Source of the DNA: Monocercomonoides exilis
Taxonomy: Eukaryota; Preaxostyla; Oxymonadida; Polymastigidae
Length of the DNA: 64,000 nucleotides
Direction: 5' to 3'
NCBI GenBank assembly: GCA_001643675.2
Contig: LSRY02000057.1
Coordinates: 64,501-128,500, forward strand
Part shown: piece by piece, positions 11,997-24,167 of the stretch
Layout: each line of letters opens with the position of its first letter
How positions within the stretch are numbered: the stretch's first letter is position 1
The notes under the pieces: generated by a model
Database searches by the model: none
Seen by the model: the letters and a program-made list of their open reading frames with translations, nothing else
Told to the model about the DNA's origin: nothing
Program-made: the position numbers and the translations under genes

Positions 11997-14900
11997 ATGA
12001 GCATAAATGCTCTAATGATAGAAACTTGCATATGGAATATTCTTTTTATTTTTATTGGAACAGAATTTTCCATTTGTCAAGCATTCGATGTGACTGAAAT
12101 AATGGATAGAATAATAGAGCCTTCAATGTATTTCAATAAGTTGAATATTGATTTTTCTTCTGATGACGTATGTTCACAAGCATTTAAATCGCATTTAGGG
12201 GTTAGAAATATTTATTATGTTGAAAACATTGAAAACGAGTTATTTTGCGAAAAAGATAAATGCTTTCATGAACGGAAAAATACTGAAATAAGAGGAAACG
12301 TCGAATTGAAAATTTCATCTTTTGATTGCAAAAACTTGAAAATGAAGGAAGAAGCAAATGCAAGCATTATTAAAGTTGAAAGAGGAAGTTTATTATTATT
12401 GGACAGGTGCTCGATTGAAATCAGTTGCGAATAGTTCCCGTTTGACATAAGCTGGGGTTATGTGTCAGTTGCAAATATTTCACTCTGCTTGTATTCAACT
12501 TCACTTTTACAAAAATGTCCGTCTCTTTTCTCTTCAGAAACATTTCAAGAGAAGTTTACTGAGAATTGCCATATTTCTGTTTGTTCATCTTGTTTCTCTT
12601 CTTTTTGTATATCGTCAGTCTCGTTTCTGGCACTTCCCTTCGTATCTTATGTATCCCTCTCTAATCTGGTAGTCTTCAACATTTCAACATCGCCATCAGA
12701 ACGTTCACCTTCAATAACTGCATCAACCCAAACAACATGCCTGATGAGCGGATGCATATTTGCATCAGTTTGTGATGTGTACGATGGAGGGGTTGTATCT
12801 TCCTTGAACAATCCTTCGTCTTCATTATCTTCTTTGAACGCCTCATTTGTCAGGTGTTATCGAACTCAGAATGTTGTTTATTCAGGGAGTGAAGGATATC
12901 CTTCGAGACCAGGAAGACAGAATCAAACAACAAATGGAGTAAATTCATTCACTTTGTGCGAATGGAATGGCTCTAAAACAATCGGAATAGATGGCTCTTA
13001 TACAGACGGGATTTCAAGTGGAGGGGCAATTTTCATGTACGGTTTATCGTCTGGAGTACTTTCAGTGAAATTCTGTTCGTTCTATAATTGCTATACGCAT
13101 TATTGTGGTGGCGGAATATTTTGCAATTCAATATACGCTGTTGAAATTGAGAACACCTCTTTTATTTCATGTGCTTGTGGTTATTATTGAAGGGGATGTG
13201 CTGATATTCAGCTAATTTCATCTAATGTGCATATTGGTGGATGCATATTTCAGAATTGTTCTGCAAATGAAGATGGGGGATGTTTAAGTCTCGTTGGATT
13301 TAATGTTTCGGGATCATTGCGCTCCAGAACGGAAAATGGGAACAAAGAAAATTCTTGCATATTTGACTGTTCTTTTTCTTCCTGCTCAATTGCATATTCA
13401 AGAGGAGGAGGTATTTTTGTTCATAACGCTCCTGCTCAATTTAAAATAAGGAGCACAAAATTTATTTCGTGCACTGCAGAATCATTTGGCGGAGGTTTTT
13501 ATTTGGATCAGTCTCAAATAGATTCTTCACTTAACACTATTATTTGTTACTTTCTTTTCTTTCATAATTGCAAGTACTATGAAGATCCTCCATATGGTCA
13601 TGATGTACATTTTTTTGATGAATCGAGTTATTTCGAATATTCAAATCCATTCTATGAATCATACACAACGAATGCAGATGATAGGAGAGTCTGTTTTGGT
13701 TCAAGTAATAATTGGGAATTTCAGGAAATAGAAAAGAAGTGGTGGCTAAAGGATGGGATGCTTGAACGATTTGTTGGAGTGATGGGTGATGACAATAACG
13801 TTTGGTGCGGAATAAATGAAACCTTCCCTTGCAAGACGCTTGGTTATTCTGTACAAAAAAGCCCAGAACAAGCGAATTCGTCCGTCAATGTGCTTGAAGG
13901 AAATCGTGTAAGCGAAATGTCAACAATAAAAGTGCAAAAAAGAAACATAAATGTTGTTGGGAAAGGGAAAGAAGAGAGCGTGATCGAACTAGGTTTCCTT
14001 TCATCTACATCAAAATCGTTGTTTTGCTTGCTTAGTGGAAATCTCAGTATTGCTTCGTTGGGAATTAAACAAAACTCAGCAAACAATCCTTCGCCAAATA
14101 TATTTATTATGGAGGAAGAAAATGGATATCTCAAATTATATGACATTGTAATATTTTCTAGAAATGGTGAAAACGTTGCAATATCATCACCATTATTTGT
14201 TGTAATATACTCAAAGTTATCTATTATTTCCACAGAAATAAAAAATATGATTATTTCTCAACCATTGTTTATTGAGTCTTCATCAAGATCAACAACTTGT
14301 GTCCTGTCAAATGTTAGGCTTTCAAATGTGAGGAGGGTTGGAGGAGACGGAGTTTTGGCTTCAAAGACTGTTGGGGCGGATGAAGGATTTGAGATATGGA
14401 ATGCAACATTAGAAGATTGTGAATGCACTGAAGGGAATGGATGTAGAATTAAAGTGGATTTTGCATCAACCACAAGCAAGCTTCGAGTGGGTTCGTCATC
14501 AACAATGAGCGGAACTGAAGCCAGATTTAGCGCTTGTGGATGTGGAGGGTATGGGGGAGGGTTGATGAAAAATTTGATAGAAAATGCTTCCGACTTTAAA
14601 ATTTTGGTAGTGAATTTTGCTTATTGTTCTTCGGAAAAGGGAGGGAATTTTATATTTGTTAACTCTAATGATTTATCTCAAGTTATTAATGGAACTACGC
14701 TTGCCTTTTCTGTTGATATAAATGATGAAATGTCATGTTCGGGATTTGAACGAGGCACAACTGGAGAAGGTTTCGTAATTCCGCTTGTTCTCTACTCGAA
14801 GAATTTATCATTTCCAGTTTTCATTAATGGGACAGAAGGTGCAGATTTTTCTGCTTGCTGATTTTTGAATTATCCATGCTGCTCATTAAACGCATTATCG

Positions 14901-17900
14901 AAATCGCGATTTGGTTCACAGCCTCACATTTTATTTATTTCTCAGCCTTTCACTTTTGACGAAGAATTCGTATTTGATGATCAGGAATGGAGAATTAATT
15001 CTTCATCCTACATTTCCTCAAACGGATTTGCTGTTGTATCACCAATTGGACTTGTCCAAAACGAGCTGATGATTACAAAAGTGTCTTCATATTTCAATAA
15101 TATAATGTTTAATTTGTCCAGAACGTTGAATGGCTGAGGATCTTGATTTCGAGTTGATTCAGATAATCTCAATGTTAACAAGTGTGGGATACGTAGCTCA
15201 GAAACAGAAATAGGATATGGATTTGCTCGAATCTGTGGAGGAAAAGTTTTCATTTGCGAATTTTCTACATTTTAGCTGAGTTTTCCATCATCTTCTTTGT
15301 TTAATATCAATTCGAGCAGTGCTTCGCTTTTAATGAGCGATTCACAATGGCTGACCAAGGCCGTAATATCTACATAATTGCTCCATCTCTGAGTGAAGTA
15401 ATCAATAACGAGCGATACCTTCAATAGATGATCCAACTATTGACAATTCTTCGATGGAATGAGCTGAACCTCCGGATAACGAGCCATCTATTTCATTGCC
15501 ATTGTATATGAGAGTATTGGATGCATTTGTTTTTGTTTCTTCGAGTGGCCTGGATGTCAATGTTTGTGGGTTTAGCGACTTTTCTTGCCTAACACTTTTG
15601 TATTCATTTAGCAGAAAAGATGATGACAAAAAAATATGTGTTTTGGACTCAATTGCCTTTGAAGAAGAGATTAAAGCATGTGATTGCATTTATTTAATCA
15701 AAGGAGGCACAGAATTGAGCGGATGGAACATAAGTTCCAATGCTTCCGGTGATGATTATGCGCTTATTACAGCAGACACTGACCTAACGATAAGCAATCT
15801 CACAATTAGACTTCCAGATGCATTCCAAACACATTTAGCGTTTATTGGATCAACAAAATATTTGAGAATAAACGACTGTGAGCTGGAATGCCTTGATTCC
15901 ACTTCCTCAATAATTAACTATTGCATTTTCTCCTTGAACGGCGGAGGATGCTCAATGTCTTGTGTTACATGCAAAAACACTGAATTTATAAATACCTCAA
16001 TTATTGCATTTGGAGAGAAGTTGTTAGATTTGAATTTGAATGAACTTGTCTTTGATAATGAAATATTTTCCTCTGCTTCCATTTTAAGCAATTCTTCAAC
16101 AACAGAATTATTCTGGGCAAATGCTGGCACAACGAAAATGCAATTAACAAACACCACTCAGAATGGCTCAAAATCATTGTTATGTCTCTCTTCATTCGCT
16201 TTATTTATTGAAGGTTCAAATTTTGTGTTGCAACAATAAAGTCCATGGAAATGGAACAGTTTTGAACATCTCAGGAGGCATAATTCGAATATCTAATTGT
16301 TCAATATCAGGGTTGAATGGCTTTGCTAGTTCTGAAAATAATGAAGCAGATTATGAAGAAGATTTCAGCTGTAAATTTGAGGGATCACTTATTACTCTCA
16401 GAAATTGTCTTTCTACGATTAGTTCAGTTACGTTTGCTAATTCGTCGATTGGTGCGCTGTCAATAATTGAAGGCGAAACTCATTTAGAAAATTGTGCATT
16501 CATTAACAACACCATCAACAATGCTGACTTCAATTCTGTTCATTGGAACATTTTGTGTGAAAAAGGAGCTCTTATTGTTGATTCGTATTCTGATGAATCT
16601 GGATTGAGAGATCCAGACAATCTACTGGAAGGAGAATACCTCGAACTTTGGATGCAGAATAGCGGCTGCACGATAAATGGTTCGGTTGGTCAGAGATTGC
16701 AAGAGAGCGAAGATTTATCTGAGGATTCATTAAAAGCATTTCCTCAGAAGACTTATCTTTTTTGCAGTCCGCATGTTTCAAAAACAACACTAATTGATAC
16801 CGATGATAAAGCAATTGTTCATTTCAAAGGAAATAACCTTCTTCTTTGTCTTGTATCATATGAATTATTTTCCTTAAATGTTTCTGATGAAAATGCAAGA
16901 ATACAAGAAATTTCTTTATCCTTAATAACATGTTCGTATATCAACCAGAATGAAAATGCCGTTGAGGTGTCAAAATCTCAACTCAAGTCCGCTTTTGATA
17001 TGACTGAGATTCAAATTTGGGTACAGCTGTTCTTTCGTTGAAGGAGAACTCTCTTTATGACGAGCACTCAAACGGTGTTTGTGTTATTAAAACGGAACCT
17101 GTTCTTTTGCAAGATGTTATCGAACAGCCTGCTGATGTTTCCAAATCATCGTCAAAAGCATTTCCTTGGTGGATTACACTTATTATTGCTGGAGTTTTGA
17201 TTATCGCTTTGATTATTGCTGTGATTGTAATTGTTAAGAAAAAGCGCTCAAATAAATGGAAAGACATCGAAATTAGAGATGTTAATGAAGAATGTGAAGA
17301 AAAGGGATTGATGGACATGAACGAAACGGATAAACTGGGGATAGCAATAAATCCTGTTAGCGAGACACCATCAAAACGAGATAGTTCTTCGATCGTTATC
17401 CAATCATCGAAAACTTCAAATGTTGATGGAAATTGTATCTTTAAGAAACAATTTAGCAATTCGTCGCTCGTATCAACAAATCCATTTGAGAATACTCCTG
17501 GATTAGCTTACGATTTTCCAAATGAAGAATGTAATGAATGCTCATCATCTGATTTATTGGGTGATTCAAGCTTGCTTGAATCTTTTGAATCACTTTATCC
17601 TATGGGGAAAAATGCAGATAATCTCTCGTTTAAAAATGGTTCAATGGATTTGTTGTCCGTCTCTTCAACAGCAGCGCTTCTGGCAAATGAAAATAACTCA
17701 GTTGCACAAAGTTTGGATCTATCTCAGTCAAATAACGGCTTCATGTCTAAAAATTTCAGTGTAGCTGAGACTGATTCACTTTGTGATGAATTAGAAGAAG
17801 ATATAATGAGCAAGCTTTTGACTTCTACTATTATACATAAAGCTTTTCCGGAAAATGATATGACGGGTGATTCTCAAGATGTATTAACTGAGATTTGTGC

Positions 17901-19209
17901 CGCTTGTACTGCATTTGCATCTCATGAGAATAATGACTTGATACGGGATTCTGAACAAATGGCAAATCCTTCGCAAAGAAAAAGGAAAAAGAAAGGAAAG
18001 AAAGGAACGCATAGAAGGGGAGCAAAATTGAATGATGTGCAATCAGAAAATGAAAAAGAAGAAATAGAGAGCGTAGGAATCCTTTTGAAAAATACAGTTG
18101 CAATGGTAGAAAAAAATAATGGATCTGATAGTATAGAATCTGTTAATTTTAAATCTCCTGAATATTATCATGCATCTTCTTCAGCATCGAGCACTCCTTT
18201 CTCTTTATTTGGAGATGACGATAAAGCTACTGGAGATTCAGTATTGAAACGATATAACAATTTATCAGAAAATACAATAAACATCATAAGAACAGATACG
18301 ATTCTTGATGATACTGTTACTGTTAATATTCTGAGTGCATCATTTAAACAAACAACTCCAGATAATCCTGTAGATTCAGACCAATCTGGGCAGGGTGAAA
18401 TAAATACAAGATATTGCAACATGGAATCTGAAAATCCTCCAGCTGCAGATGGAGAGCCTAAACAAGAGCGTCTTCGAAAGAAGAAAAAGAAAAAGAAAGT
18501 TGAAAAAAGCACTTCTGAACAATCAGGGGATCCTGCAATTCATGTGAATAACAATATTGAAGATCAGGAACAGAAAGAAACTGATCAATTTTCAGCTCTG
18601 AATACAGTGCATAATAAATCATCGTTTGATCAAAACTGTTCAGTGGAAAAACCCAAAGATGGAGATTCGGAAGCATTAAATGCACATACATTTACCGATA
18701 TTAAATCTGATAATGAGCAAACAAAGGAGAATGCTATTAATTCTCCAGAAGAGTTTCTTGTGAATGAAAATATAATTCCGGACAAATTGAAGAAAAAGAA
18801 GAAGAAGAAGAAGAAATTACAAAAGCAACTGAAAGAAGAATCGAATGGTGAGTTATCTGATGTTAATTCAACCTTGTTTGATGAATCAAAAAATGAAAAA
18901 TTTTCATCAAGCGAAGGTCCAACAGTTACGAAAACAGATATTTTCGATATTTAATCATCCGACATTTATTCTTCTGCTGTATCCTTGAATCAAGAAAATA
19001 AAGAAATAATTGTTGTTCAGAATTGTGATTGATCATCTCAATCTCGATAAGAATAAAATCAAGTTCGAGCAATTTCATCACTTTGGAAGCATCTCAGAAA
19101 CGAAGTTAAAATAGATGAAGATATCAAGAAAAAGAAAAATGAAATTGAAGAAAAATCTCAAACTATAGGGGGGAGTAGATATTTAATGAAGACATCATTA
19201 TTCAATTGA
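11997..19209 (+). pseudogene. Decayed beta-helix surface protein with membrane span and Lys-rich cytoplasmic tail
   Basis: The reading starts with a signal-peptide-like N-terminus (MIETCIWNILFIFIGTEF), then runs through Cys- and Gly-rich beta-helix sequence (GGAIF, CGGGIF, GGGIFV, GYGGGL). These repeats are shared with the intact surface proteins at 24-32 and 56-64 kb. One frame is kept from 11997 to about 15380 but is broken by TAG 12432, TGA 13188, TGA 14859, TGA 15135, TGA 15144, TAG 15273 and TAA 15375. Frameshifts follow near 15.4, 16.2 and 17.03 kb. The TGA at 14859 sits where the paralogues have Gly in their ACGFSDYPC module motif. From 17.03 kb a 640-codon stretch is open: a membrane span (ITLIIAGVLIIALIIAVIV, 17170-17235) and a Ser-rich tail with three lysine clusters (about 17980, 18475, 18790). 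Degraded coding appears to continue past TAA 18952 to about 19209. There is no kinase-like domain. Confidence 0.8.
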
Positions 19210-20337
19210 ACAAATTGATAAATGTGTTTGTTCCGCTGTATGTTAACTTTTATTCTAAACAGAAAATCAGACCAGTCATTTGCAATTAAACGATTTTATT
19301 AACTTGTTAATTTTTTGCTTGCAATTGTAATGCTATGAATTTGCGAAAAGCAGTTCACAGAGCGCAGTTCGTCCAATGAGAGAATCTGCTCTTTCATTGT
19401 TGTGAAGCCAATAAAAAGACTGAAAATTTTCTTATTCAGCTGTCTGTGTTGCGAAGATAAAAATTATAAACTCTATTGTCTTTTTTTTTTTTCCTGTAAT
19501 ATTTATGCCTCTATTAATGGAGCAAAAACAATCAATGTGTAATTGTTTGATGTCTTTGTTTTTCTCTTTATATTTAAAAGTGTGAATGTTATCTGTATTA
19601 TTTTCACTCTTAAACTTTTTGTTATATTTAAATTGATGGATTCTGTTAAAGTTAATTTTTTTTTTAACATGTTAGAATGTTGAGTAATTTTTTGTATGTT
19701 ATAGGTGTTCCTATTTTCCTTATATTCATTCATTTTTTATGTTCTTTTTGTGGCAGTTAAATATATATGTGTGTGTACATGTTTCCCTTTAATTTCTTTA
19801 TAATATTTTTTTAACGCAAGTCTTTGAGTACATATCTTTCTCTTCTGATAATCATCTTTTTTTTTACTATGTTGTAAAAATGATATTTCTCGAGCATCAA
19901 TTATTACCAAGGTTTATTACTAAAAATTCTGCACTCACTTAAATAATCTTATTCATGATTCTTTTATCCCAATTTATTTTTAACTCAAATCGATTCGGTT
20001 TGAGTTGTTTTTGATATCATATATTCGCCACGAAACAGCCTGTTCCCTCGGCTTGCTCACATATTCATTGCATTTAAAATCAAAATTTATTGAATTTTAC
20101 AATTTTATTTGATGAGTTTGAGATTTTTTTATCAAAGTTTTGGAAATTGAAATTTTGATCATTATTCTTTGAAATTTTCATAAATCTGCAGAACATTTCA
20201 GATTGCATGAAAAATGTATTTTGATATCATTTTTTTCATTTGAGCTTTGGTCAAATGTTTTTCCTCAAAGGAAATAACTAAGTTGTAAATGATCCCATTG
20301 TTCTATTGGTGCCAAATCCGAATCCAGCAAATTATCT

Positions 20338-20338
<1 letters not shown>

Positions 20339-20369
<31 letters not shown>
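20339..20369 (+). repeat. Poly(T) tract, 31 T
   Basis: An uninterrupted run of 31 T on the plus strand, 15 bp left of foldback element B1. It could be a poly(A) tail of a retroposed minus-strand sequence or simple slippage. No retroposed gene is recognisable next to it. Confidence 0.9.
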
Positions 20370-20383
20370 CAAAAATAATAAAT

Positions 20384-20561
20384 GGGACGATATTTTTTTC
20401 TTTATGAATTTTGTTCCATTCTGCTCATTTAATTATATTTCTCAATTTTGAAGAATTTTCTATGTTTTTTTGACATGGAATGAAAGATTTTACATGATAA
20501 GGTTGTGGAAAAAGTTTGGAACAAATTGTTATCTTTTTCATAAATGAAAGAATTTTGCCCC
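20384..20561. repeat. Foldback element family B, copy 1
   Basis: A 178 bp unit whose ends are imperfect inverted repeats. The left end is GGGACGATA...CTTTATGAATTTTGTTCCA and the right end, reverse-complemented, is GGGGCAAAATTCTTTCATTTATG and on. The same unit recurs at 23301 and 42728. No coding capacity. Confidence 0.65.
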
Positions 20562-20823
20562 AAATGTTAACCATGCGTTTGATTGAATGTGAAGAGCTCA
20601 CATTCGTGCAATTACTTGATATTTTATGGAAAGCTGCAATCTTTTCGTGAAGCTGAACATTTTCAGAAAGCAAATAGTCTAAATATGAATTGTTTTTTGA
20701 GTGTAAATATTAAACAATCTTTCTCGGTGTGAAACTGTATTTTTGTATAAGTTAAGCCTTTTCAAATAATACAATATGTCAAAATTTTTTTGAAAAGTTC
20801 CTTTTGTTAAATTTTCAATATAA

Positions 20824-21087
20824 ATATGGGTGATTATTTTTGAAATCATATTTTTCCATTCAAAATTTTCGGTTTATAAATTTCCATTTAAAATTAATTA
20901 ATGAACACAAAAAAAGTGAAATGGTATGTTTGAGACATCTTCATCTTTAATTCAGCAAAAACATTTGTTTTTGAAACAGTTGTAATGAATTTGACATTTG
21001 AATTCAAAATCTCTTCCCAATGACAAACAATCATTGAAAAATCAACACCCCGAAAAAAGATATGATTTCAAAAATTATCACACATAT
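20824..21087. repeat. MITE-like element family A, copy 1
   Basis: A 264 bp unit bounded by terminal inverted repeats starting ATATGGGTGATTATTTTTG (left) and ATATGTGTGATAATTTTTG (right, reverse complement). The outermost about 27 bp are shared by both ends. Inside that the two ends differ in a way that recurs in copies 2 and 3, giving the element a direction. Copy 1 is inverted relative to copies 2 and 3. Non-coding, so a non-autonomous transposon-like element is the simplest reading. Confidence 0.7.
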
Positions 21088-21344
21088 TGTTTTCAAATTT
21101 CGATCAAATTTCTGTTCCCAATCATGAAAATTTATAAAAATGGAAATAACAACATTGTCAAGATTTTGTTTTCATAACAGTATAATCTGTTGACTGATTA
21201 CAGATATTTGATCAAAATAGGAAATTTTTATTCTATTTGATAATTAACCAAAAGGAACTTTTCAAAAAAATTTAGACGTATTCATTTTGAAACAATTTTG
21301 AATTTTCATTAGAGAATAAGCTTTTCTCAGTGTATTAGTGTGCA

Positions 21345-21605
21345 TATGGGTGATTATTTTAGAAATCATGACTTTTTTCGGTGTGCTGTTTTTTTAAAGG
21401 TTGTTTGTAATTTGGAAAACGTTTTGTGATCAAATGCAAATTAAAACACAATTGTTTCACAAACAAATGAGTAATCTGAAATTAAGATGAATATGTCTTG
21501 AATATACCTGCACACTTTTCAGTATTTATTGATTAATGTCAAAGTGAATTTTTCGAACCGAAATCTTTGAATGCAAAATCTGATTTCTAAAATAATCACC
21601 CATAT
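21345..21605. repeat. MITE-like element family A, copy 2
   Basis: A 261 bp unit. The first 25 bp of each end, beginning ATATGGGTGATTATTTT, are identical on opposite strands. The left inner end (CTTTTTTCGGTGTG) matches the right inner end of copy 1, so the two copies lie in opposite orientation. No ORF. Flanking target duplication is not obvious by eye. Confidence 0.75.
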
Positions 21606-23131
21606 TTTATCTTCACATCAAAATTTTATCTCAACCCTATTTTTTTGAAACTTATTTTTGCTTTTTTGATTTGTGAAAAGGCTAAAAAAAAACAAAATAA
21701 ATAGACTTTCTGATATTTTTGTTTTTTTGGAATTCTGTCAAAAAATTATTTTGAAATTTTTATGAACAAAAAAATATTCAAAATTATTATTATTGTTGGA
21801 CCCAGATCAAAGACATGCTGGCTGTGAAGTGAATATATCATAATGAACGTTTCAAGCCACAGTATCACAATTCTGCATTCCTATATTATTATTTAAACTT
21901 GTTTTTGACTTTTTCAATAAAATTTTTAACCTTTTTTTCTCATTTCACTGTTTATGCATAAAACACAATTTTCGGAACAAATATGAATTTGTTTAAATAT
22001 TTAAGCACATTAAAAATAAAAACAAGGTGTTATTTATTGTATTTTTGAATAAAGCATTGGAATGAAAAAGAATTGAACAAGAATTTGAAGCGAAATGGAA
22101 GAACATATGAAAATTTTGATCTGAAAATTGTTCGTCATATTCAAATATTTTGTTGTTTTTTCTTTAAGATATCATTTCATTTCAAATTTGTTTTTATTTC
22201 ATTTCATTAAATTTTAAAAACAAATGGATGCATGTCTCTGAAATCATGTTTTTCAAAAAAAATGAATGAAATGAGAAAAAGTGTTCAAAAAACAAGTTGA
22301 GAAAGTTTTATACTAGTTTAACTTATAAAAAAGAAACGATGTGGGGGAAAATACGGACTTTCAAGCTTTTTATGCACAAAGAATGAAAAAATTGTTTCTC
22401 TCATAACTTTATTTCGCTGTCTCATATTTCAAAATAAATTGGATTAACATATCTTAAAGCTGTCATTATTGAAATTAAATCATAAAGTTTTGTGACATTC
22501 CGCATTTGTCAAAAAATGGACACATTTTTTTCAAATTTTTTGATCACAAAAAGTTCATCTCAGGTCATAATTTTTCTTTGAAAATGCCTGAAGTCAAATA
22601 TTTTGTCCCATGTATTATGATATGATAGCTTAAAACTTCAAACAAAAAAAATATTCGCTGGAAAAGCAGCAAGTCAATGATCAAAACATAAAATTATCAC
22701 AATCCTCGATCTTTTTGAAAAACATGAAATATTGGGGGAAAAATACTAAAAAAGGAAATTAAAACATTTCAAACATTTCTGGTTATTTTTTATTTTCATA
22801 GGCTTGTGTTAAGCTAAAAGCATGACAAAAAAGAAAAAGGTCTCGATAAAGAAAAAATGTCAAGATAAAATCATAGCTTTATATTTGAAATAAAATGATG
22901 GTCTTATTCATTTCATGCATTAAAGATGAATAACAAATTAAAAAAGTTATTTAATAATGAAACCAGTAAAAAAGAAAGAAATATATCATTATTCATAAAT
23001 AATCATTTGCAATAATGTGACAAATAAACCATTTAATCCAAAGAAATATGATGATACAACAATAATCAAGAAAAACCGAGGAAACAAAAAAGAATATAGA
23101 TGGAGGATAATATTTGTGTTTTTCATTTCTG

Positions 23132-23181
23132 ATATGGGTGAAAGTTTTTGAAATCATAACTTTTTTCGTTGTGATGATTAA
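23132..23181 (+). repeat. Solo end of a family A element
   Basis: ATATGGGTGAAAG followed by GAAATCATAACTTTTTTCG matches the directional end of family A copies 2 and 3. I do not find a partner end about 260 bp to the right, so this looks like a truncated copy. Confidence 0.5.
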
Positions 23182-23300
23182 AGAAAAAAATTTTTAATAT
23201 ATAAAAAGAAGTTTTTCATTCAAATGTTAAATTCTTTCTAATGATTATTAAAGACAATGATTGAGATGAAAAAAAAGACAAAGAAGATTTTTGAAGATAT

Positions 23301-23479
23301 AGGACAGAATTTTTTGCTTTATGAATTTTGTTCCACACAATGCTTCCAAAGATTTTTTTCTTCTTTTTAATATTTCTATATTTTATTTTGCACGAGAATG
23401 ATAAATTTGCAATTATTCGAATCAGAAATAGTTTGGAACAAATCATCGATTTTTTCATAAATGCAAGAGTTCTGTCCCA
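23301..23479. repeat. Foldback element family B, copy 2
   Basis: A 179 bp unit with ends AGGACAGAATTTTTTGCTTT and, reverse-complemented, GGGACAGAACTCTTGCATTT. The inner segments TTTGTTCC/GGAACAAA pair, and TTCCACACAATGCTT is shared with the copy at 42728. Non-coding. Confidence 0.65.
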
Positions 23480-24167
23480 TATTACAACTTTCGGTGTTCA
23501 GAAAATAATATTCAAAACAAATTTTCAAATGGACTATTTTTTTCACCCTTTCACTTTTGTTTTCATGTGTCAAACACTCCTCTCTCCTTTTCTCAAAACT
23601 GTTTTTTCATCTCCAATTCTCCTTTTCTGTTGATATGCCTTTGTTTTTCAATGTCAATTCCTAACAGCTCTGTGCCTTGTCTTATATCAATAATTATCAG
23701 CCAACAACAATGCTTCAGATAACACACTTGAAACAAAATAGCTGTTTCAGAAATATTATTTTTGGGGGGCACTTCATTTTTTTTCCAATAAGAAAACACA
23801 TGATGGTTCAAATTGTTTTTCATTTTCATTCATTCCTTTGCCGTTGTATTTCCAATTCAACAAAAAATAACAATAACTTAAAATAAAAAATAAAAACAAA
23901 CACTCGTTTTCGCTCAAGAAATCAGCCACCTGCTTTTTGCTTGCGATTCGGAAACCGCAACAAAATTTCTTCACTGCGACTGACCAACTTGAGCATTCAC
24001 AATGCCATCACTTCTGTTTCTGCTTCGTCACCCAAATGCCAACTTTCTTTCCCCTCTCCTCATTCGGTGTTTCAAATTGTTCAGAAAGTTCGATCCACGC
24101 TCATTCTGTTTGTTTGTCGTTTCCATATTTCTTCTTTTCCAGTTATGTGCTCTTCAACCACAAACAA

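Larger units (their letters stand above)
19210..24167. other. Gene-free AT-rich block with foldback repeats
   Basis: About 5 kb without any ORF that looks coding: all reading frames are short and give Phe/Lys/Ile/Asn-rich nonsense. Apart from the separately listed repeat elements and the T31 tract I see nothing gene-like. The region is very AT-rich, with many short A and T runs. Confidence 0.7.

Noticed and set aside
12432-15377. Alternative genetic code (stop codons read as amino acids) in the 12-15 kb gene
   Set aside because: Intact neighbours use TAA, TAG and TGA as real stops, and the same gene also has frameshifts, so it is a pseudogene.
20339-20369. Retrogene with poly(A) tail
   Set aside because: The T31 run has no recognisable gene copy next to it; simple slippage explains it equally well.
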